A stretch of 64,000 nt of DNA from Hyalella azteca (lineage: Eukaryota > Arthropoda > Malacostraca > Amphipoda > Hyalellidae), in contig NW_025933399.1 of assembly GCF_000764305.2 (NCBI RefSeq), forward strand, positions 186,001 through 250,000, in the 5' to 3' direction. The translations under genes were made by a program, and so were the position numbers. Below, piece after piece: positions 40,281 to 51,342 of this stretch. Numbering within the stretch: position 1 is the first letter of the stretch; each line of letters starts with the position of its first letter. Below the pieces are notes generated by a model. That model was not told where the DNA came from, searched no databases, and saw only the letters and a list, made by a program, of their open reading frames with translations.

Positions 40281-41473
40281 GGCCTTTTATGGCCTTAGCT
40301 TACATTCTTTGCTTTCTCCGCACAAGACTTGATACCATATGAAATGTGATCAATTCTATTTGAAAAAATAACTTTATAACTTTTCAATCTTGGCTAAAAA
40401 ATGAAATATATAAAACAACACCTAATGAATTAAACAATTAAACATAATCACATTTATGTTGAGGAAAGCTACCTGGATGGAGAATTTGAAGAGTGACTCT
40501 GTAAATAATTGGCAGTGTTATCCTGTGCTGATGACAAATGTGATTCACTATTTCCTGCTATTACTTGCTGCAGATGATCTCCTTGCTCAAGTATTCTATG
40601 ATTAAGAATGTATAAATATAAATTATGAACCAAATTAAGCATTAAAATCAAATCGAATAACATTTGAAAGACATCATTTCAAATATGAGTTCATATTCCT
40701 TGATAGCTTATTTATGTGTGGATGCAGTTTTTTGTGTGTAAGGTGTAAGGTATATTTTTCCATATCTTTCTGTTGAATCAATTCCTTCTAAAGAATCACT
40801 TTTGAAACATGTGCATTTCTTGATGTATTTTTAATGAGAAATTATATTGGAATTACCGTAACATTTTCAAGTATATGGGTATTGGGATGCTGATGCTTCC
40901 TTGATGCGTACAAACGTCTTTAAATACTGTTTCATTTTTACTGGTTAGTATTTGCAGCTATAATTTATAATAACGTATTTAATTTTTGACTAGTCCTTAT
41001 ACTGTATAGTGTATATACTAGTCAATTTTGTTCATGTTAGTCTGTAGAGAATTTATTCCTGCTACATTGCCATAACAGCTTCTACATTCCGTTTAGCATT
41101 CCCTTTGATAATTTGATTCTACCCACACATTTCATTATGCGCATTTTCATAATGATATCACATAATATATTGTATAACTTGTATAACATATCGTATAACA
41201 TATTTTTCATATTATTATATTATGTCAAGTTAAATCTTAATGTTTTTTCGGATTTGATGTTCTTCAAAGTCATACAACTTGCTTGCCTACGACGTTCTCG
41301 GCAATTGGTTGTGCGTGACCGTGTCATTCTGCCTCTAATTTAATCATATGATTACGAAATTATTTCAAGAAAAGCAATGAGGTGGTCGTATTAGTTGGTA
41401 GAGATTTGTCTGTGTTTTTTAAGCAGGTTTCATTGAGGACCAGAGAATTTGCTTTACTGGTAATTTTTTTTTC

Positions 41474-41479
41474 AATAAA
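41474..41479 (+). terminator. Candidate polyadenylation signal for brn
   Basis: AATAAA at this position is the first canonical hexamer I find after the brn stop; others follow near 41576 and 41668. Use of this signal would give a 3' untranslated region of about 1.5 kb. Variant signals such as ATTAAA (40641) come earlier, so the true end is open. Confidence 0.3.
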
Positions 41480-42009
41480 TCAAACAATATTTTTCGTTTA
41501 CACTGGTGAATCAAAAATCGGATTTACCAGCGATTGATTGATGATTGATTGATACATTTGAAACGTTGTTGATGAAATAAAAATTTCCATCGGTACCCTT
41601 ATTTTTGATTTAACAGTACTAACGAAAAATGTTGTCCGATATATTGAAAAAAAACTGAGAAGAAAATTGTCAATAAAAAAATTCTGTGATCTTCATTGAA
41701 ATCTGCATAAATGAACAAATTCTGCTAACCTACGGTTTACTAATTTGTGTGTGTAATTTTTTTTATCATTTTTGCTCGTAGAGATTGTAAAACGAGTGAT
41801 AATAATTTGACTATTACGTTTAAAACACTAGCATACTTGCGATGAATTTATTCTTTAAACCTAGTAGAGATTGATTCTCTTTGATCTTCAAATTGAAGAA
41901 AAACTTCAGATGAAGGATGAATATTTCTAGGAATCCAATTCCTATGTTGCCCATCGTAAATAATTGTTTGAATTTGGAACGTATTTTCAAATCAATTTGT
42001 GGTTTAGAT

Positions 42010-42287
42010 AACAAAATCACAGTCTGATACTCCTCGTGATTCATGTCGAATTCAATTGAGATGTTTCCATTTAGTTAATTCTAATTATAATTTAGTTAAT
42101 AGTTAATTCTTTGGCAGCAAATGAGCGTACCTGTCTAATTGCTATTCATGTAGTTTTAAACAAAATCATAGTCTGATACATCATACTCCTCGTAATTGAT
42201 GTCGAATTCAATTGAGGTGTTTTTATTTAGTTAATTCTATGGCAGCGAATGAGCGTACCCGTCTAATTGCTATTCATGTAGTTTTAA
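42010..42287. repeat. Tandem duplication of about 148 bp
   Basis: The segment from ACAAAATCACAGTCTGATAC to GCTATTCATGTAGTTTTAA (about 42010-42158) is repeated from 42159 to 42287 with substitutions and a few short indels. Shared blocks include GTCGAATTCAATTGAG, ATTTAGTTAATTCT and AATGAGCGTACC. No function is visible. Confidence 0.85.
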
Positions 42288-44294
42288 TTTTTGTCATAGC
42301 ATATTTTAAAGTATTTGTCAATATATATGGCAAATATCGTCGCTGTGATAGTTCATATTGGCCGTGTTTGCCTTTGCAATTGAGTTACCGATGTTGAATT
42401 TATTTATTATTTTCGTACTGATCAATGACGAAAAACCATCCAACTCCTTTGACTATCTGCTTCCGAGCAAAACCTCTAAGGTCTGAGCTAAAGCTCGTCA
42501 AAAGCACGAATGAAAAATAAACCAGGAGTACGCCGACTTTAAAAGTAACCACACTAATCCATTTATTTATTTTGGAATTGAATAGCCATAGAGTTACCGC
42601 GGTTGTAACGCTCCTGGCTCACCGAGATTGTGCTGCTTCAGAGTGATTTAATGTTCTTCCTAAATCACCTTGCACATGTTATTTAAAATCATCATGTGAT
42701 AGAACTTCATTGAATACAAGCCTTGTCAGCAAAAATTGTTATTATTTTCACTTATCAATGTTTTAGTGATACTTGAAGCAGTTATTTATACGAAGGATAG
42801 TCGAATGTTCCTATTTTGTTACCCGTTTTGTATTTTTTTTAGTATTTTAAATGATTTGATAAATACGATCCCCCTTGTTATTAACTTATTATTTGGATGA
42901 AAAAGAGAAAGCACTGTAAACGCTTGAGTACTTCTACGTCATCAAGCGAACGAGTTGTCTTTTAATTTACTTGTCTTCTCGTTTTAAATTGTTAGCGTTT
43001 TCTTATTAGAGTTTGATGCTTATCCTATTATTGAAAGTCAAATTTGGGCTATTTATAGGTGTAAATCAGATTTTGCTCCGTTGCGTGATTAATTTTAGGT
43101 TTTCATGTTAACGTTATATCGTGTGGCGTGTTTGGGATTGGTATTAAATAGTACAGTTTGACATTTTTATGTAGCTATCTCCTGTGATTAAATGATGTGA
43201 AAACCATGAATTTTTTTTCTAAGCCCAACTTTTGTACATAAAAGTATCGAAATGCGATAACCCTCGGAAATTCTTTGTTTAACCTATGAGCATTTTTCTT
43301 GATAGTGTCTTCATGTGATGCTAGCATTTTTTATCTCGGGTGACTGCAAATGTTAGTAAAACCGAAGGTTAGACTGAATTTCTAACCAACGTTTAAGAGT
43401 GAAGTCGATAATTTATATTGCCAGTCGACCTCTTGACTGACCTTAAGGCTTCTTTGTGATTACCAAACTTGTTATAGGCTATGTCACGTAATTATCTTAG
43501 TTAATCAATTATTAATTGTTTTAATTATCATGGTATCTTGGAGCGTTACAAGTTGTTCATTCGCACGGCTGGGCACGTGTACAATGACATACGCAAGAAT
43601 GAAAGGATGTCATGTCTGTGGATTGGTCCTTTATAAATGAATTTATATATTGATTGATTATGCGGTAAGTAAATAATCCTTTGTGCAATGCTACTGATAT
43701 TATTGATTTAATAAATTATTATTGCATTTCAGTATTTATTTAAAACTAACTTCGAACTAAATAAGCATTTGCGCATCATTTTTCATCGGCAGAAAAAAAT
43801 TTCTGATTGAAATTAGAATAATATTTTTTGGGGCTACCGAGTATCTGCTTTTGAAAATTTGTTTCCTAAAATGTCGTCAAGCAAGATGATAAATATCTTG
43901 CATTCTGTCTGTGAAAACGACCAGTCAAACCATAACAAACCCGTAGAGACACGTCATTGATTTGTCTCTCGTAGTCGTAGACTCATAAAATTTCGAACAT
44001 TCAAAACCTAAATAATTGGATAGGATTTGAGTGGACCGTATCGAAAATTCGTGATATTTATATATGATTAGAATGCTATGTTTCAGGTAGCATAAATGGT
44101 TTTAAACTAAAGGTTCTGTTTACTGTTTTTGCATAAAAATGTCAAGGTCAGCGTCCAGTTTAAGGAAGTTAATACATCAAATCAGTCATTTATTATTCGC
44201 TAAGAACTTTGTTGTGTCACTAAAATTTATGCTGCTATTGATATTTACTTGTTGTGAATTAAACAATCCCATATGGGATTTTTAATTTGGCTTA

Positions 44295-44365
44295 ATGGCC
44301 ATCAAATATTTCTCTGAAAATAAAGTGTGGGTGCATCTTCTGCCTATGATTTTCATCACTGTGAT
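44295..44365 (+). CDS. Unrecognised secreted acidic protein, exon 1 (signal peptide)
   Basis: The ATG at 44295 follows an in-frame TAA (44283-44285) and lies in the context CTTAATGG, favourable for initiation. It encodes MAIKYFSENKVWVHLLPMIF and continues ITV, giving a short polar N-terminus and then a hydrophobic core. The exon ends in a perfect donor, AT/GTAAGT, with two bases left over. Exon 2 starts with the single base needed, making an Ile codon and extending the hydrophobic run (ITVIVING), so that the join yields a plausible signal peptide. I chose this exon on phase, donor strength and signal-peptide character; no transcript is available. Upstream untranslated exons may exist. Confidence 0.6.
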
Positions 44366-47300
44366 GTAAGTATGGGTTGAACATTCAGTCAATTAATGAA
44401 ATTTATGTAAATAAAAAGATTTTATTGCAAAGATGACAGAGCAAAGCTGAGAAATTTTTAGACTTGCCCTTTTTGTGTTTTTGAGCTTCATAATTATAAC
44501 TGCAGGATTGGGAAATTAACTAGCTACCTACTTAGTGAAATCTTATTAGGCTATTCTTGTATCCTTGGGGTTTTTCTTGTATTCTTGTGTGCTTATTCTT
44601 GAAAAGTCCTTCAAACTCAAGGTGAATTTTTTTTTATCTATTTGGATTTGGAAATAGAATCTTTCAAGCCAATTGTGCACTTCTGTTGATAATCGGATAA
44701 GCAGGTTATTCATCTAGCAAGTAAAGTAGGTAGGTATAGCTGGAAAATCCCATCTCCAAAAAAGAAGAAGAAAGCTTGAAGAAATGGAATCATGGCCCAG
44801 ATATGGAATTCATGGCTCAAAGAAATAGAATCATGGCTGGCAAACCCATAAAAAAACAGCTTGAAAAATCCAGATGCGGCTTGCCAAGTAGATATATTCC
44901 ATGCCATGCTTGCAATGCATAATATGAAAGGAATGAGTAGAATACTAGAATTGGCCAGAATATCATATTTTTTGTCCAATTCATGGTCATGATGGTTGGC
45001 TTCTGTAAGTTTTGTACAATTTGTCCTTTTCATGCTTTTGGGCCTGACTAGCTATGAGACATTGAGACTATGAGTAGCAATGTAGCATAGTGGCAAAGAA
45101 AAAATTTTTTTTTGCCCTTCCTAAATTTCATTTTCAAGTCCTACAAGTTGACCAGTAAGTATATTGGATACCTCATAGGGTAAACGCGGTATATTCCGAC
45201 ACTTTAAGGACGCATCGAGAAATGAAAAACTATAATAAAAACCGTATGCGTTACGTAAGTTCTGTTGCCTCCACATGACTCTCAAAACACTTCACTACGC
45301 GTCAGCAACGATGAAACGTCACAAAATGTTGCCATATTTATTAAAAAGCCTTTAGAATGGAAACCTACCAAATCCCTATATTCCGTCACTTTGTGTGGCA
45401 ACATCCGACACGTGGTGAGTCGTATTGCGTCAGCGCTTCAAATTTAACTGATACGTATTGCCGACATCCACGTGTTTGAATTCCGTTTGCTGTGTGAGCT
45501 GTATTGGGATACAACACGGCTTTGAATTAGAACACTAATGAATATTGAACACTACTTAATTACGTTTTAATTAACAGCTATTAGGCTTTTAATTAAGCAA
45601 ATTTTAATTTTTGTACAAAGCTTTGAATGATCTGTGTGTGTCCAATTCAAGTTGTGTCGGAATTAGTTTTCATGTGTCTAAATCCATTTCTCAACTTCAT
45701 CATCTATTAATTTATTTACGACTTGAAATAAATTCAGCGAATACAAGTATACTTAAAGGATTCCTAATACATTCACAGACATATTTAAAAGTCTCAAACC
45801 ATAATATTCTTCCTATAAAAACAGTTATTCACTATTTGGTAGAGCAAGGTCAACTGTCAAATTTGACGCATTTTTTGATGATCTCACCAGGTGGCATGCA
45901 TTGTCTCTCTTTGGATCTCAATATTTTCCCGCTAGATGGCCAAGACCTAGTGTTTTGGCAGTATTTTGAGGCGCAAATGTATGACGTCACCATTTCAACC
46001 ATCAACAAACGCATGGAACTAAAACAAAGCTTAATATAAAGGAAAAGCTGGAGAGGTGACGGAATTACCTACGATGTCGGAATATACCGCGTTTACCCTA
46101 AGTAGATCTAGAAATGAAAAATGGGCTGATTCCAAAAAAATCTCTAGTTAGCCACTATGAATTTAGCATACCAGTAAGTGAGTAAAGTATCATGAATATT
46201 GGATTATAGCATTATCATATAATAATATATATATAATGGTTGTATATATAATATATATATAATAATATATATAATATCATTATATATAATATATATATAA
46301 TGAATAAAATTTTGACTCAATCTGGATATAGTAAGTGAAGTGGCTGCTGAAAATCTTGCATTTGCCGCTATGACTTGCTAATGTCTGAGGAGTCTATCTA
46401 ATATTTGACATGCTTTTCTGAAATTCACTTCTAAAATGATTTTTTCATGGGCCATTTTGATAAATTGCATGCAAAAATTTGCCATTTTTCTTATTTTCTA
46501 TTGAAGATTGGAAATGGCCATGGAAATAGGTGAAATTGTCTACAAAACTATGAACATCTTTTGGGGTGGATTTTATTTTGGGTTAGTCAACCATATAATT
46601 AAGATACCTTTAATAAATGCTGATAATGCTGATGTTCTGTATGTATAAATAATATATGGGAGCAGATTTTTTATTTCCTGCCTTTCAAAAATTTATTCCA
46701 ATGGAAGTGCATTTTAGCATGAAAATTTGATCATGCACTTACATTAACTATATAAGAGCATAAGATAGGAGTTGATTCATTTAGTTGGAATTTTTTGGCT
46801 CCAAAAATGGTGAGAAAGTTCCAGCTACAGCTCAAGCACTTGTATTACATAGCTGGTTATAGGCACGTGCCATTCTTTGATTGTGACTTCTATCTTCAGC
46901 ATCCCAAAAAGTCCAGATTCTTTTACATTCACTTTAAAATAGGGCCAAGCATAGCATAGTGGTAAATGAGACTTCTCAGTTGCTGTTCATTTGAAAACAA
47001 TCGCCAACTTGTCAAAGTTCAAAAAATTTAATTTTCATTTAAATATTATGGCCCTGAATGATACAGAAACACTTGTGTTCATTGACAATTTTACACAATA
47101 CTCTTGACTAATTTCCTCAGTACAAATTAAGAAAAAGGGCACTTTTTTTGCTCATGATTTTTGAGAATTGGCATTAAAACATTTTTTTGAGTGGTGTTTT
47201 TTGGAAATTTCTGCCTATCATTCCATTTTGCAAAGCAGGTATGGACAAGGCCTACACACAATAAGTAAAATGAATGCCTTACAGACTGCTGTTGCGGGCT

Positions 47301-47597
47301 TTTTTGTCTGAAAATTATTTCATGAAAAGATTTCCAAACCTTATGGGTGTGGACATGTCTTTTTAATCAATAGTTATTGATAAAATTGTTAAAGGGATTT
47401 GGCATCATCATTTGGACTCATTTTACAGATGATTTTTGCCCCATTTTTCAGTTATATGAGAGTCACTTTTATGAGCAATGTTTTAAATAAGTTATACAAA
47501 AGAATCCTGCAACAGCTTAGTGAACTAAAAAAGAATGACAAGTAAATAATCTCATTTATATATCAATTTACTGTATAAAACTTCTTCTATATTACAG
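44366..47597 (+). other. Intron 1 of the acidic secreted gene
   Basis: This 3232-base intron (GTAAGT...ACAG) contains the 921 bp inverted-repeat element at 45178 and a long AT dinucleotide-rich run at about 46218-46302. The minus-strand frame at 45033-44710 shows no family signature. The intron assignment depends on exon 1 being right. Confidence 0.5.
45178..46098. mobile_element. TA-flanked TIR element (mariner-like, non-autonomous)
   Basis: The left end GGGTAAACGCGGTATATTCC and the right end's reverse complement are identical over about 24 bases (on to GACA). TA lies on both sides (45176-45177 and 46099-46100), as expected for Tc1/mariner-type insertion. The body contains a 142-codon open frame (45611-46039) with no transposase signature I can see (no DDE/D pattern). 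The internal TATTCCGTCACTTTGTGTGG echoes the terminal sequence. Confidence 0.78.
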
Positions 47598-48378
47598 AGT
47601 CATCAATGGGCAGCTGCGCTTGGTTGAATGTGCTCCCTCGTTAATGAAACAAGATGAAGCTCACAGTGCCCAATATAGAAAAAATATCATAACCAATTCT
47701 GAGCCTGATGTGGGACTAGGTTCTGCTCCAAATCATGATGAATATGTCATCAAAAACATTCAAGAGCCTCAACAAAAATCTTCCAACTCTGAGAGTGGTG
47801 CAGCTCTTGAAGGTTCAGATAACCATGTCACAAAATCTGAAATAGCATATATTATTCTTCCCAATGCCCATGATGATCAAAACAGTAACATCAGTCCCAC
47901 CAAAGTTATGGAGAATAATTTCAATGAAGGAAGTGAGTTGGAGAGTGTATATGAACTACCAAAAACATCCTCTCCAGTAAATGTGGTCACAGAGGCTCTG
48001 AAAAAGCTTGGCTTAGATATATCTTCTGCAAATATCAATGAATATATCAATCAACATGGACCAAGCGATACAACTGCAGTTGAGTCAGCTTCTTCTGAAC
48101 AAAATAATGCTGCACAAGATGACAGCTTCGCAGGAGAAGATGTGAGGAGCAAAGCAGTTGAGCAAGCTTTGGTTCATGCTGTAAACAATGAAATATCTAG
48201 AACAAACGAACCGACAGATGTTCTGGCTATAGCCAGGGATAAAGAAGATGCGACTTCTAATGAATCTAATGTGAAATTTGTGTCCCAGCCTCAAGTCACT
48301 GTAGAGCAAGAGTTTGTTGTTGAAGAAAAAATCTCCACTGCAGGCTCCACCAATGAGTCTTCTTATGTTATTGATGAG
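47598..48378 (+). CDS. Unrecognised secreted acidic protein, exon 2
   Basis: This 781-base exon starts after CTTCTTCTATATTACAG and ends GATGAG/GTAAGA in phase 0. It encodes about 260 residues with no domain I recognise. The sequence begins VINGQLRLVECAPSLMK, which would complete and follow the signal peptide, then becomes rich in Ser, Glu, Asn and Asp. A stretch at VTEALKKLGLDISSANINEY could form a helix. The only cysteine is next to the likely cleavage region. Low-complexity acidic ectodomains of this kind occur in matrix proteins and in the stalks of membrane receptors and proteoglycans; SESGAALEG has an acidic Ser-Gly of the sort used for glycosaminoglycan attachment, but this is speculation. 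The minus-strand frame at 48390-48085 is a shadow of this exon. Confidence 0.8.
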
Positions 48379-48597
48379 GTAAGATTTCAATAATTTTCCT
48401 CACGTTATGTAAGAAATAGGACTCGTACAACCACAATTGTGTGTTGCGTTTATCATTTGAACGATGCATGATGTTGGCACCCGCTAACTCCCGCATTAAC
48501 GTACTAGCTGCTAGCAGTATTGATGTGTGCTGTTAACACGACGAAGTCCGTCATTATTCGATTCATTTCATTCATGTTCTCACGTTTCATTTTTCAG

Positions 48598-48833
48598 GCT
48601 CGTGACCATGAAGAATATAAAGAACAAGAGGTTGGCAGGGATAAAAATTACCAGCTACCGGACAACCTACACAAATATATCGCTGGTTTTGAGAGCCTTG
48701 AATCTCTAGAGGCGACTTCGACCTACGACTACGAGACCGTCGAGACTCGACCAGATGCTGACTACAGTATTCCTGCTGGTGACACACAAACTGACAGCGA
48801 GCAGCGTGAAGTCGAGACGCATCCTGAGGAGGG
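48598..48833 (+). CDS. Unrecognised secreted acidic protein, exon 3
   Basis: The exon begins after CATTTTTCAG in phase 0, continuing exon 2 across a 219-base intron, and ends GAGGAGGG/GTGAGT with two bases left over. It encodes about 78 residues, very acidic and tyrosine-containing: ARDHEEYKEQEVGRDKNYQL, then YIAGFESLESLEATS, TYDYETVETRPDADYS and EQREVETHPEEG. Tyrosines in acidic surroundings (TYDYETVE, DADYS) are typical sulfation sites in secreted proteins; this is an inference. No catalytic or structural domain is visible. Confidence 0.78.
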
Positions 48834-48948
48834 GTGAGTACTCTTTTCTGCATGTCTGTATTGAGTGTGCTTCATTATGTCTAATTTGCTCCAGCTTTTC
48901 CGTATAGCTCTAAAACTCTTGTGATGTTAGTGTACTAGAATTATCAAT

Positions 48949-48980
48949 TCTATCTCGTATTATGCATATTACGAGATAGA
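48949..48980. repeat. 32 bp near-perfect palindrome
   Basis: TCTATCTCGTA and its exact complement TACGAGATAGA flank a 10-base centre containing the palindrome TATGCATA. The site is about 115 bases inside intron 3. Confidence 0.9.
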
Positions 48981-50003
48981 TTTTATTATTCTGTTCTGGG
49001 AGTGTTAGGAAATAGATTTGTTTGCGTAGTAATCGAGTTTATATATTCTTGACATTTAGTCTTCTCTAGTGATTAGTTGCTAAGGATAAATGCGGTTAGG
49101 TTAGGCGCCTTCTTTGTTCTTTGCGATTTCAAAATGTTTTTTTATACATACGTTTCACATCCGGTGAGTAACCCCAGTTAAGTTTTACGCAGTTACAAGT
49201 AAAATACATAAATATAGTACATAAACAGTACAGCATATACATATATTTACAACGATATGCTGCTTTTCAGGCCCGCTTATTCCAACGCCTTCACATATCA
49301 CTGGTATCCGGCATGCAAATTAGCACTCGAATTATTCTATTTATTATGCATGAAAATTAGCTCTCATGTGTTCTGTCTCATAATTTGAGGTCCCGTGTAA
49401 AGCTTTATGTCAGTGATCGAGGGTTTGAAAAATACCGTCCCACGGTCCCTGATCGATCTTCACACTCTTATGTGTGAATGTAAGTCCAGCGCTTCGTGCT
49501 GCATCCCGCTCATGCTGCCCTATAGCTTTGAGTAAACTCTACTTTGGGGCGGTGAGGCGTTGATCAATATTGTTGATCACAGCTGATCAATATTTTAGTT
49601 TTCGACAGGAGCATCAGGGCGCGAAAAGAGATGTCTGATTACCACCAGACCACCAGGCCTATCAGGTCTAGTACAGTTTAGTGTTCAATTTTCGAGACCC
49701 TGACCCAACAAGAAATTTGCTTGGCCAACGATCCATTTAAATCCTGCCGATGCCGCTCTCCACCGACTTTTAGAAGCTGAAGATTACAACAGCCGCAATT
49801 TAAACGCAAATTCTTCGATTTATTATTTTTGTATAGCCACTCCAATTAGTTTCTTGTGCTTCTCTGAATTAGTTATTAATGAACTAGTTTCTCTCGTATT
49901 TCTTAACGCAGTAATTAAGTCACTGCGTTTCACGATCTACAATCCATGCAACATTAACTTTATTAATGCGAGCATTCTTGAACGTCAGTGTCCTAATTTA
50001 TTC

Positions 50004-50068
50004 AAAAGAGTAGGAATACAAATTGCATCTATCGCAAAAAGAGTAGGATTACAAATTGCATCTATCGA
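50004..50068 (+). repeat. 33 bp tandem duplication
   Basis: AAAAGAGTAGGAATACAAAT with the following 12 bases is repeated at 50037 with few differences. The period is a multiple of three, so an open frame at 49854-50087 reads KRVGIQIASIA then KRVGLQIASIE. The frame has no other support as a gene. Confidence 0.9.
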
Positions 50069-51280
50069 AAACCGGGTAATGATTTAAATATTCAAGCTAA
50101 CGGAATTTAAAATGTTTCCTGCTCATAGATGTTCGAAAAGCAATAATTTTGTGGCACACACTCCTGCTGACACTCGAAAGGTTTATGAGCGCAATTGGTG
50201 CCGTCTGCCATCACAGCTGCAGTCCATACGCAGGAAGTATCTCAGTCAGAATGAATGTCGACCTAAAAATCGAATTACCTCTGTTTATTACCAATACCAT
50301 GCTGTTAGAATTCTCCCTCTTATTTTCTGACCAAAATGTTTATATAATCTATCACAATCTGCATTTTCCTGAGAGAATACTCTAATAAATACGGTTGCGA
50401 GGGCGTATTATCGTGATTGTGTTCTGAGGGCCATGAGTCACTTATCTAGATCAACTTCTGAATTAAAAACAAAACATTCGTATATACTATATCACCAGAT
50501 CACAGCGTCGCCTTCCCGACCGCTCCGAACTTGTCCTGCATCTGCTCAGTGCTAATGAAATTTGGTGTCACTCAGTGACCTCACGGTTCTCGGCAACGTT
50601 TATTTTTTTGCTTGCGTCTTTTACTCCAGGCTTAACTGAAACTGCGACTTTTTGCCTAAACCACATCTATCCAGTCTGTTGTGTTATGGAACTCTAAGGT
50701 TATCGTTATTGAAACTTTTATATACTATTTATTTCCGTATTCACTATAGAGGTCATGACGATCAGTCGCACGTGCATCTGTGCTATCATTTTTGTGCGTC
50801 ACATCTGACGTGTAATATGACGTCATGCCTCATCGAAAGGTCTTGCTCTAGCCCAGTGTAAACGACCATATTTTAGGCTCTCTTGTGCATTGATTCATCC
50901 ACCGAGAAAATACCTGGTTATATTTTATTCCAATAACGTTCGAAAGTTGGTGGATTCTGTCATTGTTATAACATCCACAGCTACTTGCGCAACTTGCATT
51001 GTATCTTTAATTCTGTATTGTGTTGAACCCTTTGCTGTTGAAATCATCGAATTATAGGTCGTAGTTTTGTTGACGCGATTCTTTTTTTCGTTTTGTTAAC
51101 ACGATTATTTTTTCGTTGTCGCTTGTATTCTGGTTTAACCTTCCCCCTCAGGAGGGTCTTCTGACGCGTGTCTGTGCTCGTCAGAAGCCCTGTGGGATTT
51201 CGCGCTCTTATATGGGGATTGTTCCTGAGCGCCCCATCGCTGAGCTCGCGGTGTCTGACTGCGGGTCTCAGTTGTAGGGT

Positions 51281-51342
51281 TAAGTTATTATGTAGGTAGG
51301 ATTCCTTACATTAAGTTATTATGTAGGTAGAATTCCTTACAT
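51281..51342. repeat. 31 bp tandem duplication
   Basis: TAAGTTATTATGTAGGTAGG followed by ATTCCTTACAT is repeated immediately, with a single substitution (G to A). It lies in a GC-richer part of intron 3. Confidence 0.93.

Larger units (their letters stand above)
39945..44294. other. brn 3' region and intergenic DNA
   Basis: AT-rich, without further supported genes. It holds the palindromes and poly(A) candidates listed separately and a 148 bp tandem duplication near 42.1 kb. The upstream regulatory region of the next gene must lie in the last part; no TATA box or initiator stood out clearly. Confidence 0.5.

Noticed and set aside
45611..46039. 142-codon frame taken as a host gene
   Set aside because: It lies wholly within a TIR element in an intron and lacks any known motif; reported only as part of the element.
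47598..48833. Identification of the acidic gene as syndecan, perlecan or TSC22/bunched
   Set aside because: None of the hallmark motifs (transmembrane/C-terminal signature, SEA or LDL-receptor repeats, TSC box) appears in the visible exons.
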